From positions 1-8,145 of the forward strand of contig JABDQY010000070.1 in assembly GCA_013042025.1 (NCBI GenBank): 8,145 bases of DNA. The letters are read 5' to 3'. A program made the position numbers and the translations under genes. The notes under the pieces were generated by a model, which made no database searches, was not told the origin of the DNA, and saw nothing but the letters and a program-made list of their open reading frames with translations. Positions 1 to 6,082 of the stretch are shown piece after piece; the stretch's first letter is position 1, and every line of letters starts with the position of its first letter. The stretch comes from Bacteroidia bacterium (GTDB taxonomy: Bacteria; Bacteroidota; Bacteroidia; NS11-12g; UBA9320).

Positions 1-2
1 GT

Positions 3-632
3 ATTGTAGACCACCGCTTTTTCTTGATTATACAACTCAATGTTTTCATAAGTAACCTCATCTACAGCTTCTTGAATCCAAGATTCTTCAGAATCCACAA
101 GTAGCTTAACGTTGTTCTCAGATGCTAATTTACAAAGTGCCCCTACACGCTTTTTGAACAACTGCAATTGCTCATTTTCATCGTTTGAAAGAGATTCTCC
201 TGTTGATGCTTTTTCGAGAACTGAGAACTCTCCAATTCCCGAACACTTGAATACTGCAAATGGATATTCTGGCTTGTTTGCTGCTTCAACTATCACTTTA
301 GACAATTCTTTGAAAGTAGCTTCATAACTAGCACTACTGCCTTCTCCTTCTACTGAAAAGTCTAATATTGCCCCTATTCCATTTTCATACAATTCTAATG
401 CAGATGGATTACTTCCTTCGATAGTTTCACCTCCGCAAAACTGATGAAAAATTGTGCTCTTAATCAATCCTTTTATTGGTAATCCTAAGGACAAAGCAAA
501 ATTTGCCATAGAAGGTCCATATTTAACTAAAGCAGGATAAGAAAATGCTTGGAAAAGGCTGTACGCCTTTTTAAGATCGGCTTTTGATTTATGAGCAAAA
601 GCTACTTCTGTATCATCAAAAGATAAATTCAT
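3..632 (-). CDS. Proline dehydrogenase, N-terminal part (3' end beyond window)
   Basis: This is an open frame of 210 codons from an ATG at 632-630 with no stop before the left edge, so only the N-terminal part is present. The family is an FAD-dependent TIM-barrel enzyme that oxidises L-proline to pyrroline-5-carboxylate as the first step of proline catabolism. Visible marks are HQFCGGET (residues 63-70), DFSVEG (91-96, a first barrel strand), FAVFK (125-129, with the strand-end lysine of the active site) and LLVDSEESWIQ (178-188). The line then runs to AVVYN at the edge, where family members continue with a tyrosine/glutamine motif. The FAD- and proline-binding arginines lie outside the window. 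Stand-alone Bacteroidota versions are, from memory, about 390 residues, so roughly half is seen. It is co-directional with the sugar cluster, 44 bp downstream of the epimerase, but functionally unrelated and probably a flanking housekeeping gene. The start is supported by being the first ATG after the preceding stop; no clear Shine-Dalgarno sequence is seen. Confidence 0.88.
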   Translation of the reverse strand, partial: MNLSFDDTEVAFAHKSKADLKKAYSLFQAFSYPALVKYGPSMANFALSLGLPIKGLIKSTIFHQFCGGETIEGSNPSALELYENGIGAILDFSVEGEGSSASYEATFKELSKVIVEAANKPEYPFAVFKCSGIGEFSVLEKASTGESLSNDENEQLQLFKKRVGALCKLASENNVKLLVDSEESWIQEAVDEVTYENIELYNQEKAVVYN

Positions 633-676
633 CACTAGGACAAAATTATGCTTTTATACAGTAGAAACCGAGAAAA
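633..676 (-). other. Only sizeable intergenic gap; operon boundary without visible terminator
   Basis: These 44 bases are the only spacer longer than 11 bp if the proposed ATT start of the upstream glycosyltransferase is accepted. I see no GC-rich hairpin followed by a T-run on either strand. The sugar operon may therefore run into proline dehydrogenase, or its end may be set in another way. The sequence is AT-rich and contains the possible -7 element described separately. Confidence 0.5.
641..648 (-). promoter_or_regulatory. Possible Bacteroidota -7 promoter element for proline dehydrogenase
   Basis: The minus strand reads TAATTTTG, an exact match to the Bacteroidota -7 consensus TAnnTTTG, inside the 44-bp gap between the epimerase stop and the proline dehydrogenase ATG. 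Only 8 bases separate it from the ATG, so a transcript started here would be leaderless or nearly so. No good TTG -33 element sits about 20 bases upstream (the closest sequence is GGTTTC). An 8-base match with two free positions is easily found by chance in AT-rich DNA, so this is a weak call. Confidence 0.27.
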
Positions 677-1633
677 TTAAACTTGAGAATTCACCCAATT
701 ATAAAGATGTATCATTCCTTTTTTAAGGGGATAATCGGGTTTCCAATTTAGAACCTTGGAAATAACTTGATTGTCAGAACAACGGCCGTTAACTCCAACG
801 GGACCGTCAATATTTTTTATTGTTAAATTTTTGCCACTAATAGCAATAACCATTTCTGTAAGTTGATTGATCGTTACCATTTCATCTGAACCAATATTAA
901 CAGGTTGCTTGTGATTGCTTTCCATTAGTCTTAGAACCCCGTCAATGCATTCATCTACATACAAAAATGAACGTGTTTGGTTTCCACTTCCCCATACTTC
1001 TATGGAGTCAGAATCTTTGGCCATTGCCACCTTCCTACAAATTGCGGCAGGAGCTTTTTCACGACCTCCGGTATAACAACCATTAGGACCATAGATATTA
1101 TGGAATCTAGCTATTCGCACATCTAAACCATAGTTTCTAGCATAGCTTAAGTATAATCGTTCACTAAACAATTTCTCCCAACCATATTCACTATCTGGAT
1201 TTGCTGGGAATGCAGATGCTTCAGCACAATTTGGATTTTGTGGGTCCATTTGATTTTCTTCAGGATAAATACAAGCTGAAGATGAGTAGAATATTTTTGT
1301 ATTTGAATTTTTCAGAGCTTCAGCAACATTCAGATTTATCTGAACGGAGTTATGCATAATATTTGCATCATTATCTCCAGTAAAAATGAATCCAGCACCA
1401 CCCATATCTGCTGCCAGTTGATAAACTTCATCAAACGTATTTGTTGTAAAAAATTCATTTACAAAATTCTGATCTCTTAAATCTTTAATATGGAATTCGT
1501 CCGCTGCTGATTCACTATATTCATTCCGAACTAAATCAACTGCAACCACGTAATTCTGCATGCTTTTAAGTTTAGCGACTAAATGATTTCCAATAAATCC
1601 TCCTCCACCTAAAACGGCAACCTTTTTTATCAT
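677..1633 (-). CDS. NAD-dependent sugar epimerase, GDP-mannose 3,5-epimerase-like
   Basis: A 318-residue extended short-chain dehydrogenase/reductase acting on a nucleotide sugar. The Rossmann motif GGGGFIG is at residues 9-15, and D33 at the end of the second strand points to NAD rather than NADP. The sequence resembles plant GDP-mannose 3,5-epimerase over its whole length: AADMGGAGFI (74-83), SSACIYPE (118-125), RFHNIYGP (176-183), GGREKAPAA (189-197), QTRSF (219-223) and VNIGSDEM (245-252). C121, Y150, K154 and K193 have the same spacing as the plant catalytic residues C145, Y174, K178 and K217. The likely reaction is GDP-D-mannose to GDP-L-galactose and/or GDP-L-gulose, supplying a donor for the glycosyltransferases of the operon. 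The ATG start overlaps the stop of the preceding glycosyltransferase as ATGA, implying translational coupling. It is the last gene of the operon. The alternative is a related GDP-hexose or UDP-hexose epimerase; family certain, substrate inferred. Confidence 0.85.
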   Translation of the reverse strand: MIKKVAVLGGGGFIGNHLVAKLKSMQNYVVAVDLVRNEYSESAADEFHIKDLRDQNFVNEFFTTNTFDEVYQLAADMGGAGFIFTGDNDANIMHNSVQINLNVAEALKNSNTKIFYSSSACIYPEENQMDPQNPNCAEASAFPANPDSEYGWEKLFSERLYLSYARNYGLDVRIARFHNIYGPNGCYTGGREKAPAAICRKVAMAKDSDSIEVWGSGNQTRSFLYVDECIDGVLRLMESNHKQPVNIGSDEMVTINQLTEMVIAISGKNLTIKNIDGPVGVNGRCSDNQVISKVLNWKPDYPLKKGMIHLYNWVNSQV

Positions 1634-2772
1634 AATGTATTTAATATATTAACTAGGTAGTCTCCAAGTTTTCGACTATCAAAGAAGTCTTTTGCATATT
1701 CATATCCACGAGTAGCGACTGCATCAGCCTCTCCAGGGTTCCTATAACGCTGTTTAACACACTCTGCAAGCGACTTTGCACTACTAACCTCAAATTTGTA
1801 TACTTGATTCCCATCTTCGAAATCCTCTGAGAACCCATTTCCATTACTCATAACAACAGTTCGCTTACACGCAAAATATTCTCCCAATTTAATTGGATAC
1901 CCGAATGCTGCAAATTTGGAATCATTTCTATTCATAATCAGGGTATCGCATTCGCAAAGAAGCCATGGAATTTCAGAATATGCTACTGTGCCTGTAACCT
2001 CAACATGCTCTCGAATTCCCAATTCATTTATCATTCTTTTTAGTGCGGTCATGTTAGGATGAAAACCAATTAATCTTAGTCTAATATCTGGGATCTCTTT
2101 CCTTAAGATAACAATAGCTTCAAGGAGAGTTTGAATTCCATCCTTGGAAGCAAAGGAACCTATATATCCTAATAAGTGCTTTTCTTCCTCTCTATCGATA
2201 TTAAATCTTTCTAAGTTCACTAAAATTGGAAAAAGAAAGATTTTCTCTTTTCTCATTGCACTGAAATGATTGTAGATATTATCTGAAATAGTAAGAAGTA
2301 CTGTTGCATGCTTAGAAATCCAATTCTCTTCAATTTCATGTACCTTAGAATTTTTGTTTAATGAGAATAATTCTGTCTGATCTACAACTGTTTTCTTTCC
2401 TAATAATGTTGCAATTCTCATACCTATGAGAGAATCAGTCAATCTTGGATTGTAGAAATAAAGGACATCATATTTTCTTGAATTAAACAAAATGAATAGT
2501 GTCATCATAACATGACCTATTGCAATTTGAAATAATCTTAATATAAATAGCTGAGGATAAGTTCTTGAAATACTAAGGAACTTGACATCATGGTTATTCC
2601 AAGATTTTGGTTGAGGGTGATTAATAGTTTTGCTGAATCTACTCGGATAAACTGAAACAAAATCAGAATGCCATTCTTGATCCTTCAACTCTTTTGCAAT
2701 TGACTTCAATCGAGCATTTTTTGTATTTCCCTCTGGGAAATCTCCACTAAATATAAGAGCAATTCTTTTAAT
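1630..2772 (-). CDS. GT4-type glycosyltransferase with non-canonical start
   Basis: A GT-B fold retaining glycosyltransferase expected to act on the cytoplasmic face of the membrane, adding one sugar to a lipid-linked glycan. The conventional start is TTG at 2709 (359 residues), but the frame is open upstream to 2772 and reads I/M-KRIALIFSGDFPEGNTKNAR. That supplies the first beta strand and glycine loop typical of GT4 N-termini, so I extend the gene to the ATT at 2772-2770 (380 residues). No ATG, GTG or TTG lies between 2772 and 2709. In the longer numbering the C-terminal nucleotide-binding half starts near LLGYIGSF (about 200-207), and a donor-binding motif YPIKLGEY (292-299) has E298 in the place of the second EX7E glutamate. 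Hydrophobic residues at about 73-96 may touch the membrane but do not form a clear transmembrane span. It follows the preceding glycosyltransferase gene with a 3-base gap and overlaps the epimerase by ATGA. Donor and acceptor are unknown. Confidence 0.82.
   Translation of the reverse strand: MKRIALIFSGDFPEGNTKNARLKSIAKELKDQEWHSDFVSVYPSRFSKTINHPQPKSWNNHDVKFLSISRTYPQLFILRLFQIAIGHVMMTLFILFNSRKYDVLYFYNPRLTDSLIGMRIATLLGKKTVVDQTELFSLNKNSKVHEIEENWISKHATVLLTISDNIYNHFSAMRKEKIFLFPILVNLERFNIDREEEKHLLGYIGSFASKDGIQTLLEAIVILRKEIPDIRLRLIGFHPNMTALKRMINELGIREHVEVTGTVAYSEIPWLLCECDTLIMNRNDSKFAAFGYPIKLGEYFACKRTVVMSNGNGFSEDFEDGNQVYKFEVSSAKSLAECVKQRYRNPGEADAVATRGYEYAKDFFDSRKLGDYLVNILNTL
2770..2772 (-). promoter_or_regulatory. 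Putative ATT start codon of the glycosyltransferase
   Basis: Reading from the preceding gene, the minus strand is CAA TAA GCT ATT AAA AGA ATT GCT. The TAA (2778-2776) ends the upstream glycosyltransferase, and the next reading frame continues in phase. ATT is a rare but genuine bacterial initiation codon (infC is the classic case) and could be reached by ribosomes terminating at the TAA. Its choice rests on conservation of the encoded N-terminus, not on a Shine-Dalgarno sequence, which I do not see. An ATG-to-ATT mutation or a sequence error would look the same. Confidence 0.45.
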
Positions 2773-2775
2773 AGC

Positions 2776-3756
2776 TTATTGATTTAAAACTTGATGGTAT
2801 AAGTCGATTACCTCATCTAATTCACGTTGAATAGAGAATTTGGACACCTCGCTAGAATAATCATTTGAACGTTCTCTCTTAAAATTACTCAGAGCTTCAT
2901 TAAACGTTTTTTGGATCGCTTGTTCATCGTATCCATTTGATATATAGCTATTTGCTAAATGGCCAATTCGAGAAGGTGTGTCTCCAACTGGCGTTGATAT
3001 TACTGACAGGTTACAACTTAATGCTTCCTTAACAATATTCGGTGAACCTTCTTGCATAGATACTTGAAAGAGGAAGTCTGCAGCCTTCATGTACTTAAAT
3101 ATTTCCTGAGGAGTTTTTCTCCAAAGTTGAATGAACTTTATTGGATATTCTTCCTGAGAAGCACTAACAATTTTCTCAGCTAGAAACATACGTTTACGTG
3201 CATTTCTTGCATTACCAACAAATAGAACTACAATTTCATTGTCTTCGAAACCAAATTCTTTTCTTAATTCCGTTTTTGATGTTTCGGGGACATGTTTTGT
3301 ATCTACTCCTGAAGGAATTATTTTATTTAGCCTCTTTGTTGGTAAGTAGTCTCTCAGCTCTTTGGAAACGTAAATACATGCGTCACTTCGATATGCCGCA
3401 AATCTACTTACAAGATTGACTATTCTTGAAATAAAATCATGCTGAGATTTAGCATTTACGATTCCATAAACATCTGAACCTCTATAACTTACAATAAGTT
3501 TACTTTTAATGAAGAATGGAATAACTGCAATAGTTTGGCCCCAATTTATATGAATGATGTCATATTGATTACTTGCCAACAAAGCTTTAATTCTTCTCCT
3601 TGCCTTAAGATAGTTTTTAAGGCTTCTTTTTGCTTCAAAGTGAAATAAATCTACTTCAATTCTTGATTTCAAACCATTATATAGGCGTCCTACAAAAGGA
3701 GCAATATACGGCATATCTTCTGTAGAATAATAGGGTGAAATGAATAAGACCTTCAA
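2776..3756 (-). CDS. GT4 family glycosyltransferase
   Basis: A 326-residue GT-B glycosyltransferase. The N-terminal acceptor half begins KVLFISPYYS, includes IIHINWG (67-73) and YRGSDVYG (91-98), and runs to about residue 150. The C-terminal donor half begins near IVVLFVGNARNARKR (175-189) and carries a clean EX7E motif, E236 and E244 in EGSPNIVKE, followed by STPVGD (254-259). These are hallmarks of GT4 retaining enzymes using nucleotide-diphosphate sugars. It is shorter than the usual 350-400 residues but both halves are present. The start is TTG at 3756-3754, one base after the TAA of the aminotransferase gene. This start fits because it places the first beta strand at residues 2-7; the next in-frame ATG is at codon 15, after that strand. 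Translation probably depends on ribosomes finishing the upstream gene. It ends 3 bases before the proposed start of the next glycosyltransferase, in the same frame. Sugar specificity cannot be read from the sequence. Confidence 0.87.
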   Translation of the reverse strand: MKVLFISPYYSTEDMPYIAPFVGRLYNGLKSRIEVDLFHFEAKRSLKNYLKARRRIKALLASNQYDIIHINWGQTIAVIPFFIKSKLIVSYRGSDVYGIVNAKSQHDFISRIVNLVSRFAAYRSDACIYVSKELRDYLPTKRLNKIIPSGVDTKHVPETSKTELRKEFGFEDNEIVVLFVGNARNARKRMFLAEKIVSASQEEYPIKFIQLWRKTPQEIFKYMKAADFLFQVSMQEGSPNIVKEALSCNLSVISTPVGDTPSRIGHLANSYISNGYDEQAIQKTFNEALSNFKRERSNDYSSEVSKFSIQRELDEVIDLYHQVLNQ

Positions 3757-3757
3757 G

Positions 3758-4891
3758 TTATTTTAATAGGTCTTTGAGTGTAGTCTCAATTCGTTGTTTT
3801 TGAATATTTGTAAGATTTGAACCGCTCGGCAAGCATAATCCAAGCTCAAACAATTTATCTGAAACACCATTTAAGTATTTTGGATATTCACTAAAAATGG
3901 GTTGCTGATGCATAGGTTTCCAAAGTGGTCTGCATTCAATATTTTCCTTTTCCAAACCAATACGAATATGTTCTCTCGTAATTCCTTTGTTATTAGGGTT
4001 AACAATAACACAAGTCAACCAATGGTTCGATTTTAAGTCGTCATTATATTCTTTGAAGACATCAATAAAATCATAATCACTAAACAGCTCTTGGTACCAT
4101 TTATTGTTTGCTCTTCTCTTACCAATCCACTCATCTAATACTTGCAGCTGACCTCTCCCTATTCCTGCTGTAATATTACTCATGCGATAATTATAGCCTA
4201 TGTTACTATGCTGATAGTGCGGTGCTTGGTCCCTCGCTTGTGTAGCTAAAAATCGAGCTCTTTTAACATGTTCCTCATTGTTTGAAACTAAAGCACCTCC
4301 TCCGGAAGTGGTAATAATCTTATTGCCATTAAAAGAAAAGATGTTTACTTCACCAAATGTGCCCATTTTTTTGCCCTTATAGCTTGCTCCAAGTGCTTCT
4401 GCAGCATCTTCTATCACAGGAATTTGATATTTGCTACAGACAGCAATTATTTCATCCATCTTAGAAGGCATTCCATACAAATGCACTAGGACAAGTGCTT
4501 TCGGTTTTTTACCTAATGCTATTCTTTCTTTAATAGCAGTTTCCAATGTAATTGGACACATATTCCACGTATCTTTTTCAGAATCTATGAAAACTGGAAT
4601 TGCCTTTTGATATGCAATTGCATTAACAGTAGCAGAAAACGTAAATGTAGAACAAAGCACCTCATCATTTTGCTCAACACCTAAAATAATTAAGGCTAGA
4701 TGTAGTGCCGCAGAGCCTGCACTTAAAGCTGCACAATGATCAATTCCGCAATATTTTGCCAATTCTATTTCAAAGTTATCTACGTTGGGTCCCAAAGGAG
4801 CTATCCAATTGCTTTCGAAAGCTTCGTGTATGAAATCCAATTCTTTGCCACCCATATGAGGTGAAGAAAGAAAAATTCTATCTTTAGTCAT
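3758..4891 (-). CDS. pglE: PglE-like PLP-dependent nucleotide-sugar 4-aminotransferase (DegT/DnrJ/EryC1/StrS)
   Basis: A 377-residue fold-type I aminotransferase that converts a UDP-4-keto-6-deoxy sugar to its 4-amino form with glutamate as amino donor. PglE features are the N-terminal RIFLSSPHMGGKEL (5-18) and SNWIAPLGPNV (27-37), the active-site entry SAGSAALHLAL (57-67), FIDSEKDTWNM (101-111), EDAAEALG (161-168) with D162 for the pyridine nitrogen, and FSFNGNKIITTSGGG (185-199), where K191 should form the PLP Schiff base. RPLWKPMHQQP lies in the C-terminal half. Length is typical. The ATG at 4891 lies inside the 3' end of the acetyltransferase gene (8-base overlap), and the stop is one base before the next gene. 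With PglD and PglC as direct upstream neighbours, the most likely role is the second step of UDP-N,N'-diacetylbacillosamine synthesis. Related aminotransferases make other amino sugars, so the exact product is inferred from context. Confidence 0.9.
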   Translation of the reverse strand: MTKDRIFLSSPHMGGKELDFIHEAFESNWIAPLGPNVDNFEIELAKYCGIDHCAALSAGSAALHLALIILGVEQNDEVLCSTFTFSATVNAIAYQKAIPVFIDSEKDTWNMCPITLETAIKERIALGKKPKALVLVHLYGMPSKMDEIIAVCSKYQIPVIEDAAEALGASYKGKKMGTFGEVNIFSFNGNKIITTSGGGALVSNNEEHVKRARFLATQARDQAPHYQHSNIGYNYRMSNITAGIGRGQLQVLDEWIGKRRANNKWYQELFSDYDFIDVFKEYNDDLKSNHWLTCVIVNPNNKGITREHIRIGLEKENIECRPLWKPMHQQPIFSEYPKYLNGVSDKLFELGLCLPSGSNLTNIQKQRIETTLKDLLK

Positions 4892-5471
4892 TTGTTCTGA
4901 TTATTCTAGCTGGGTTTCCAACAGCTATGCTTCCATTCGGAATATTTTTGGTTACCACTGAACCAGCTCCAATTTTACACCACTCTCCTATTGTGATACC
5001 AGGAATAACTGTACTCCCAGCTCCTATTATTGTTCCTTCACCTACACTTACATCACCACAAAGGGTAACTTGCGGTGCTATGTGACAATAATCTCCAATT
5101 GTACAGTCATGATCCACACTTGCACCAGTGTTAACAATACAATGCTTTCCAATTTTGCTGCTGGCTTGAATAATTGCTCCGTGAATGATTTGACTTCCAG
5201 AACCAACTTTCGCTGAAGTAGCCACCTGAGCTGACTCTGCTATCACAGTACCAAAATCATGTTTAACTTTTTGTACTACCTTTTTACGTATCCGATTATC
5301 GCCAATCGCAATTACAATTTTTTCATCTTTTTGAACTTCAGTAGAATAGCCATCTACTCTTGTCTTTTGAAATTCCTTGAGTTTTGGGTTGTCATCAAAG
5401 AAAAGATCCGTTTCGTTTTCAATTATTGAAAACACAACTTTTCCATGTCCGCTTGCTCCAAATATGATCAT
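4884..5471 (-). CDS. pglD: PglD/NeuD-type sugar N-acetyltransferase
   Basis: A 195-residue left-handed beta-helix acyltransferase that moves acetyl from acetyl-CoA to the 4-amino group of a UDP-amino sugar. The N-terminal small Rossmann-like domain starts with IIFGASGHGKVV (2-13) and has DDNP (26-29) and IAIGDNRIRKK (54-64), which bind the UDP-sugar. From about residue 82 the hexapeptide repeats begin, ending with IGAGSVVTKNIPNG and VGNPAR (184-189), the acetyl-CoA-binding C-terminus. H121 in ASVDHDCTIGDYCH corresponds to the catalytic base H125 of Campylobacter PglD, with D122 in place of its E126 and H130 at the position of H134. The ATG overlaps the stop of the phosphoglycosyltransferase as ATGA. 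Flanked by PglC- and PglE-like genes, it probably makes UDP-di-N-acetylbacillosamine. NeuD proteins have the same fold, but no sialic-acid genes are in this window. Confidence 0.91.
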   Translation of the reverse strand: MIIFGASGHGKVVFSIIENETDLFFDDNPKLKEFQKTRVDGYSTEVQKDEKIVIAIGDNRIRKKVVQKVKHDFGTVIAESAQVATSAKVGSGSQIIHGAIIQASSKIGKHCIVNTGASVDHDCTIGDYCHIAPQVTLCGDVSVGEGTIIGAGSTVIPGITIGEWCKIGAGSVVTKNIPNGSIAVGNPARIIRTND

Positions 5472-6082
5472 TTATTTCCTGTAAATTTTTCCATTGTAAC
5501 AGATGAATCAGACGATATCCCTTCTACTTTCAATACTTTGAATACTGTAAGTATCAATATCCTAATATCCAGCAGAAATGATATGTTGTTTACGTACCAC
5601 ACATCTAGTTCAAACTTGGTTTTCCAATCAACATTATTTCTTCCATTTACTTGTGCCCAACCTGTTATTCCTGGACGAATTTGATGCCGTTTCTTTTGTT
5701 CTTCACTATATAATGGAAGATACTCCATTAACAATGGTCGAGGGCCAATTAAGGACATATCACCTTTTATCACATTCAACAATTGAGGGATTTCATCTAG
5801 AGAAAGTTTTCTAACCCACTTACCAATTGTTGTTAGGCGTACTGAATCAGGCAGAAGATCTCCATTTTTATCCTTTGCATCATTCATTGTTTTAAACTTA
5901 ATAAGGCGAAAAGGTACTTCTCCTAAACCCGGGCGAACTTGTGTAAAGAACACACTCCCAGAGTTATTGATAGCCAATAGAATTATGGTACAAATGAAAA
6001 GAGGAAGTAACACTATAAAGCCAATAAGAGCTATAAGAAAATCTCCTACTCTTTTAAAATATTTCTTATACAGCAATGGCAT
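5468..6082 (-). CDS. pglC: PglC-type polyprenyl-phosphate phosphoglycosyltransferase (bacterial sugar transferase)
   Basis: A 204-residue monotopic phosphoglycosyltransferase that moves a phospho-sugar from a UDP-sugar to undecaprenyl phosphate, the first membrane step of glycan assembly. It is only the catalytic core, without the four-helix N-terminus of WcaJ/WbaP. A single hydrophobic stretch (about 13-38, broken by P27) should be the re-entrant membrane helix. Marks include FRLIKFKTMND (59-68), the D96-E97 catalytic dyad in SLDEIPQLLNV (94-104), GDMSLIGPRPL (107-117) and RPGITGWAQVNGRN (136-149), then WKTKFELDVWYV (153-164). I choose the ATG at 6082 over the adjacent TTG at 6085, because ATG is the stronger start and only one residue differs. 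The gene overlaps the upstream glycosyltransferase by 17 bases and pglD by 4. The substrate, UDP-di-N-acetylbacillosamine, is inferred from its pglD and pglE neighbours; other UDP-N-acetyl-6-deoxyhexosamines are possible. Confidence 0.91.
   Translation of the reverse strand: MPLLYKKYFKRVGDFLIALIGFIVLLPLFICTIILLAINNSGSVFFTQVRPGLGEVPFRLIKFKTMNDAKDKNGDLLPDSVRLTTIGKWVRKLSLDEIPQLLNVIKGDMSLIGPRPLLMEYLPLYSEEQKKRHQIRPGITGWAQVNGRNNVDWKTKFELDVWYVNNISFLLDIRILILTVFKVLKVEGISSDSSVTMEKFTGNK

Noticed and set aside
112..327. Plus-strand open frame of 71 codons
   Set aside because: It is antisense to the proline dehydrogenase frame, which is open over 210 codons with family motifs; the plus-strand protein has no recognisable features.
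1653..1844. Minus-strand open frame of 63 codons inside the glycosyltransferase gene
   Set aside because: It is an alternative frame within a well-supported gene, with low-complexity composition and no motif.
3198..3419. Plus-strand open frame of 73 codons rich in Leu and Phe
   Set aside because: It is antisense to the GT4 gene with an EX7E motif; hydrophobicity on the opposite strand is expected from the AT-rich coding sequence.
5445..5814. Two overlapping plus-strand open frames opposite pglC
   Set aside because: They are shadows of the phosphoglycosyltransferase gene, whose catalytic motifs are intact on the minus strand.
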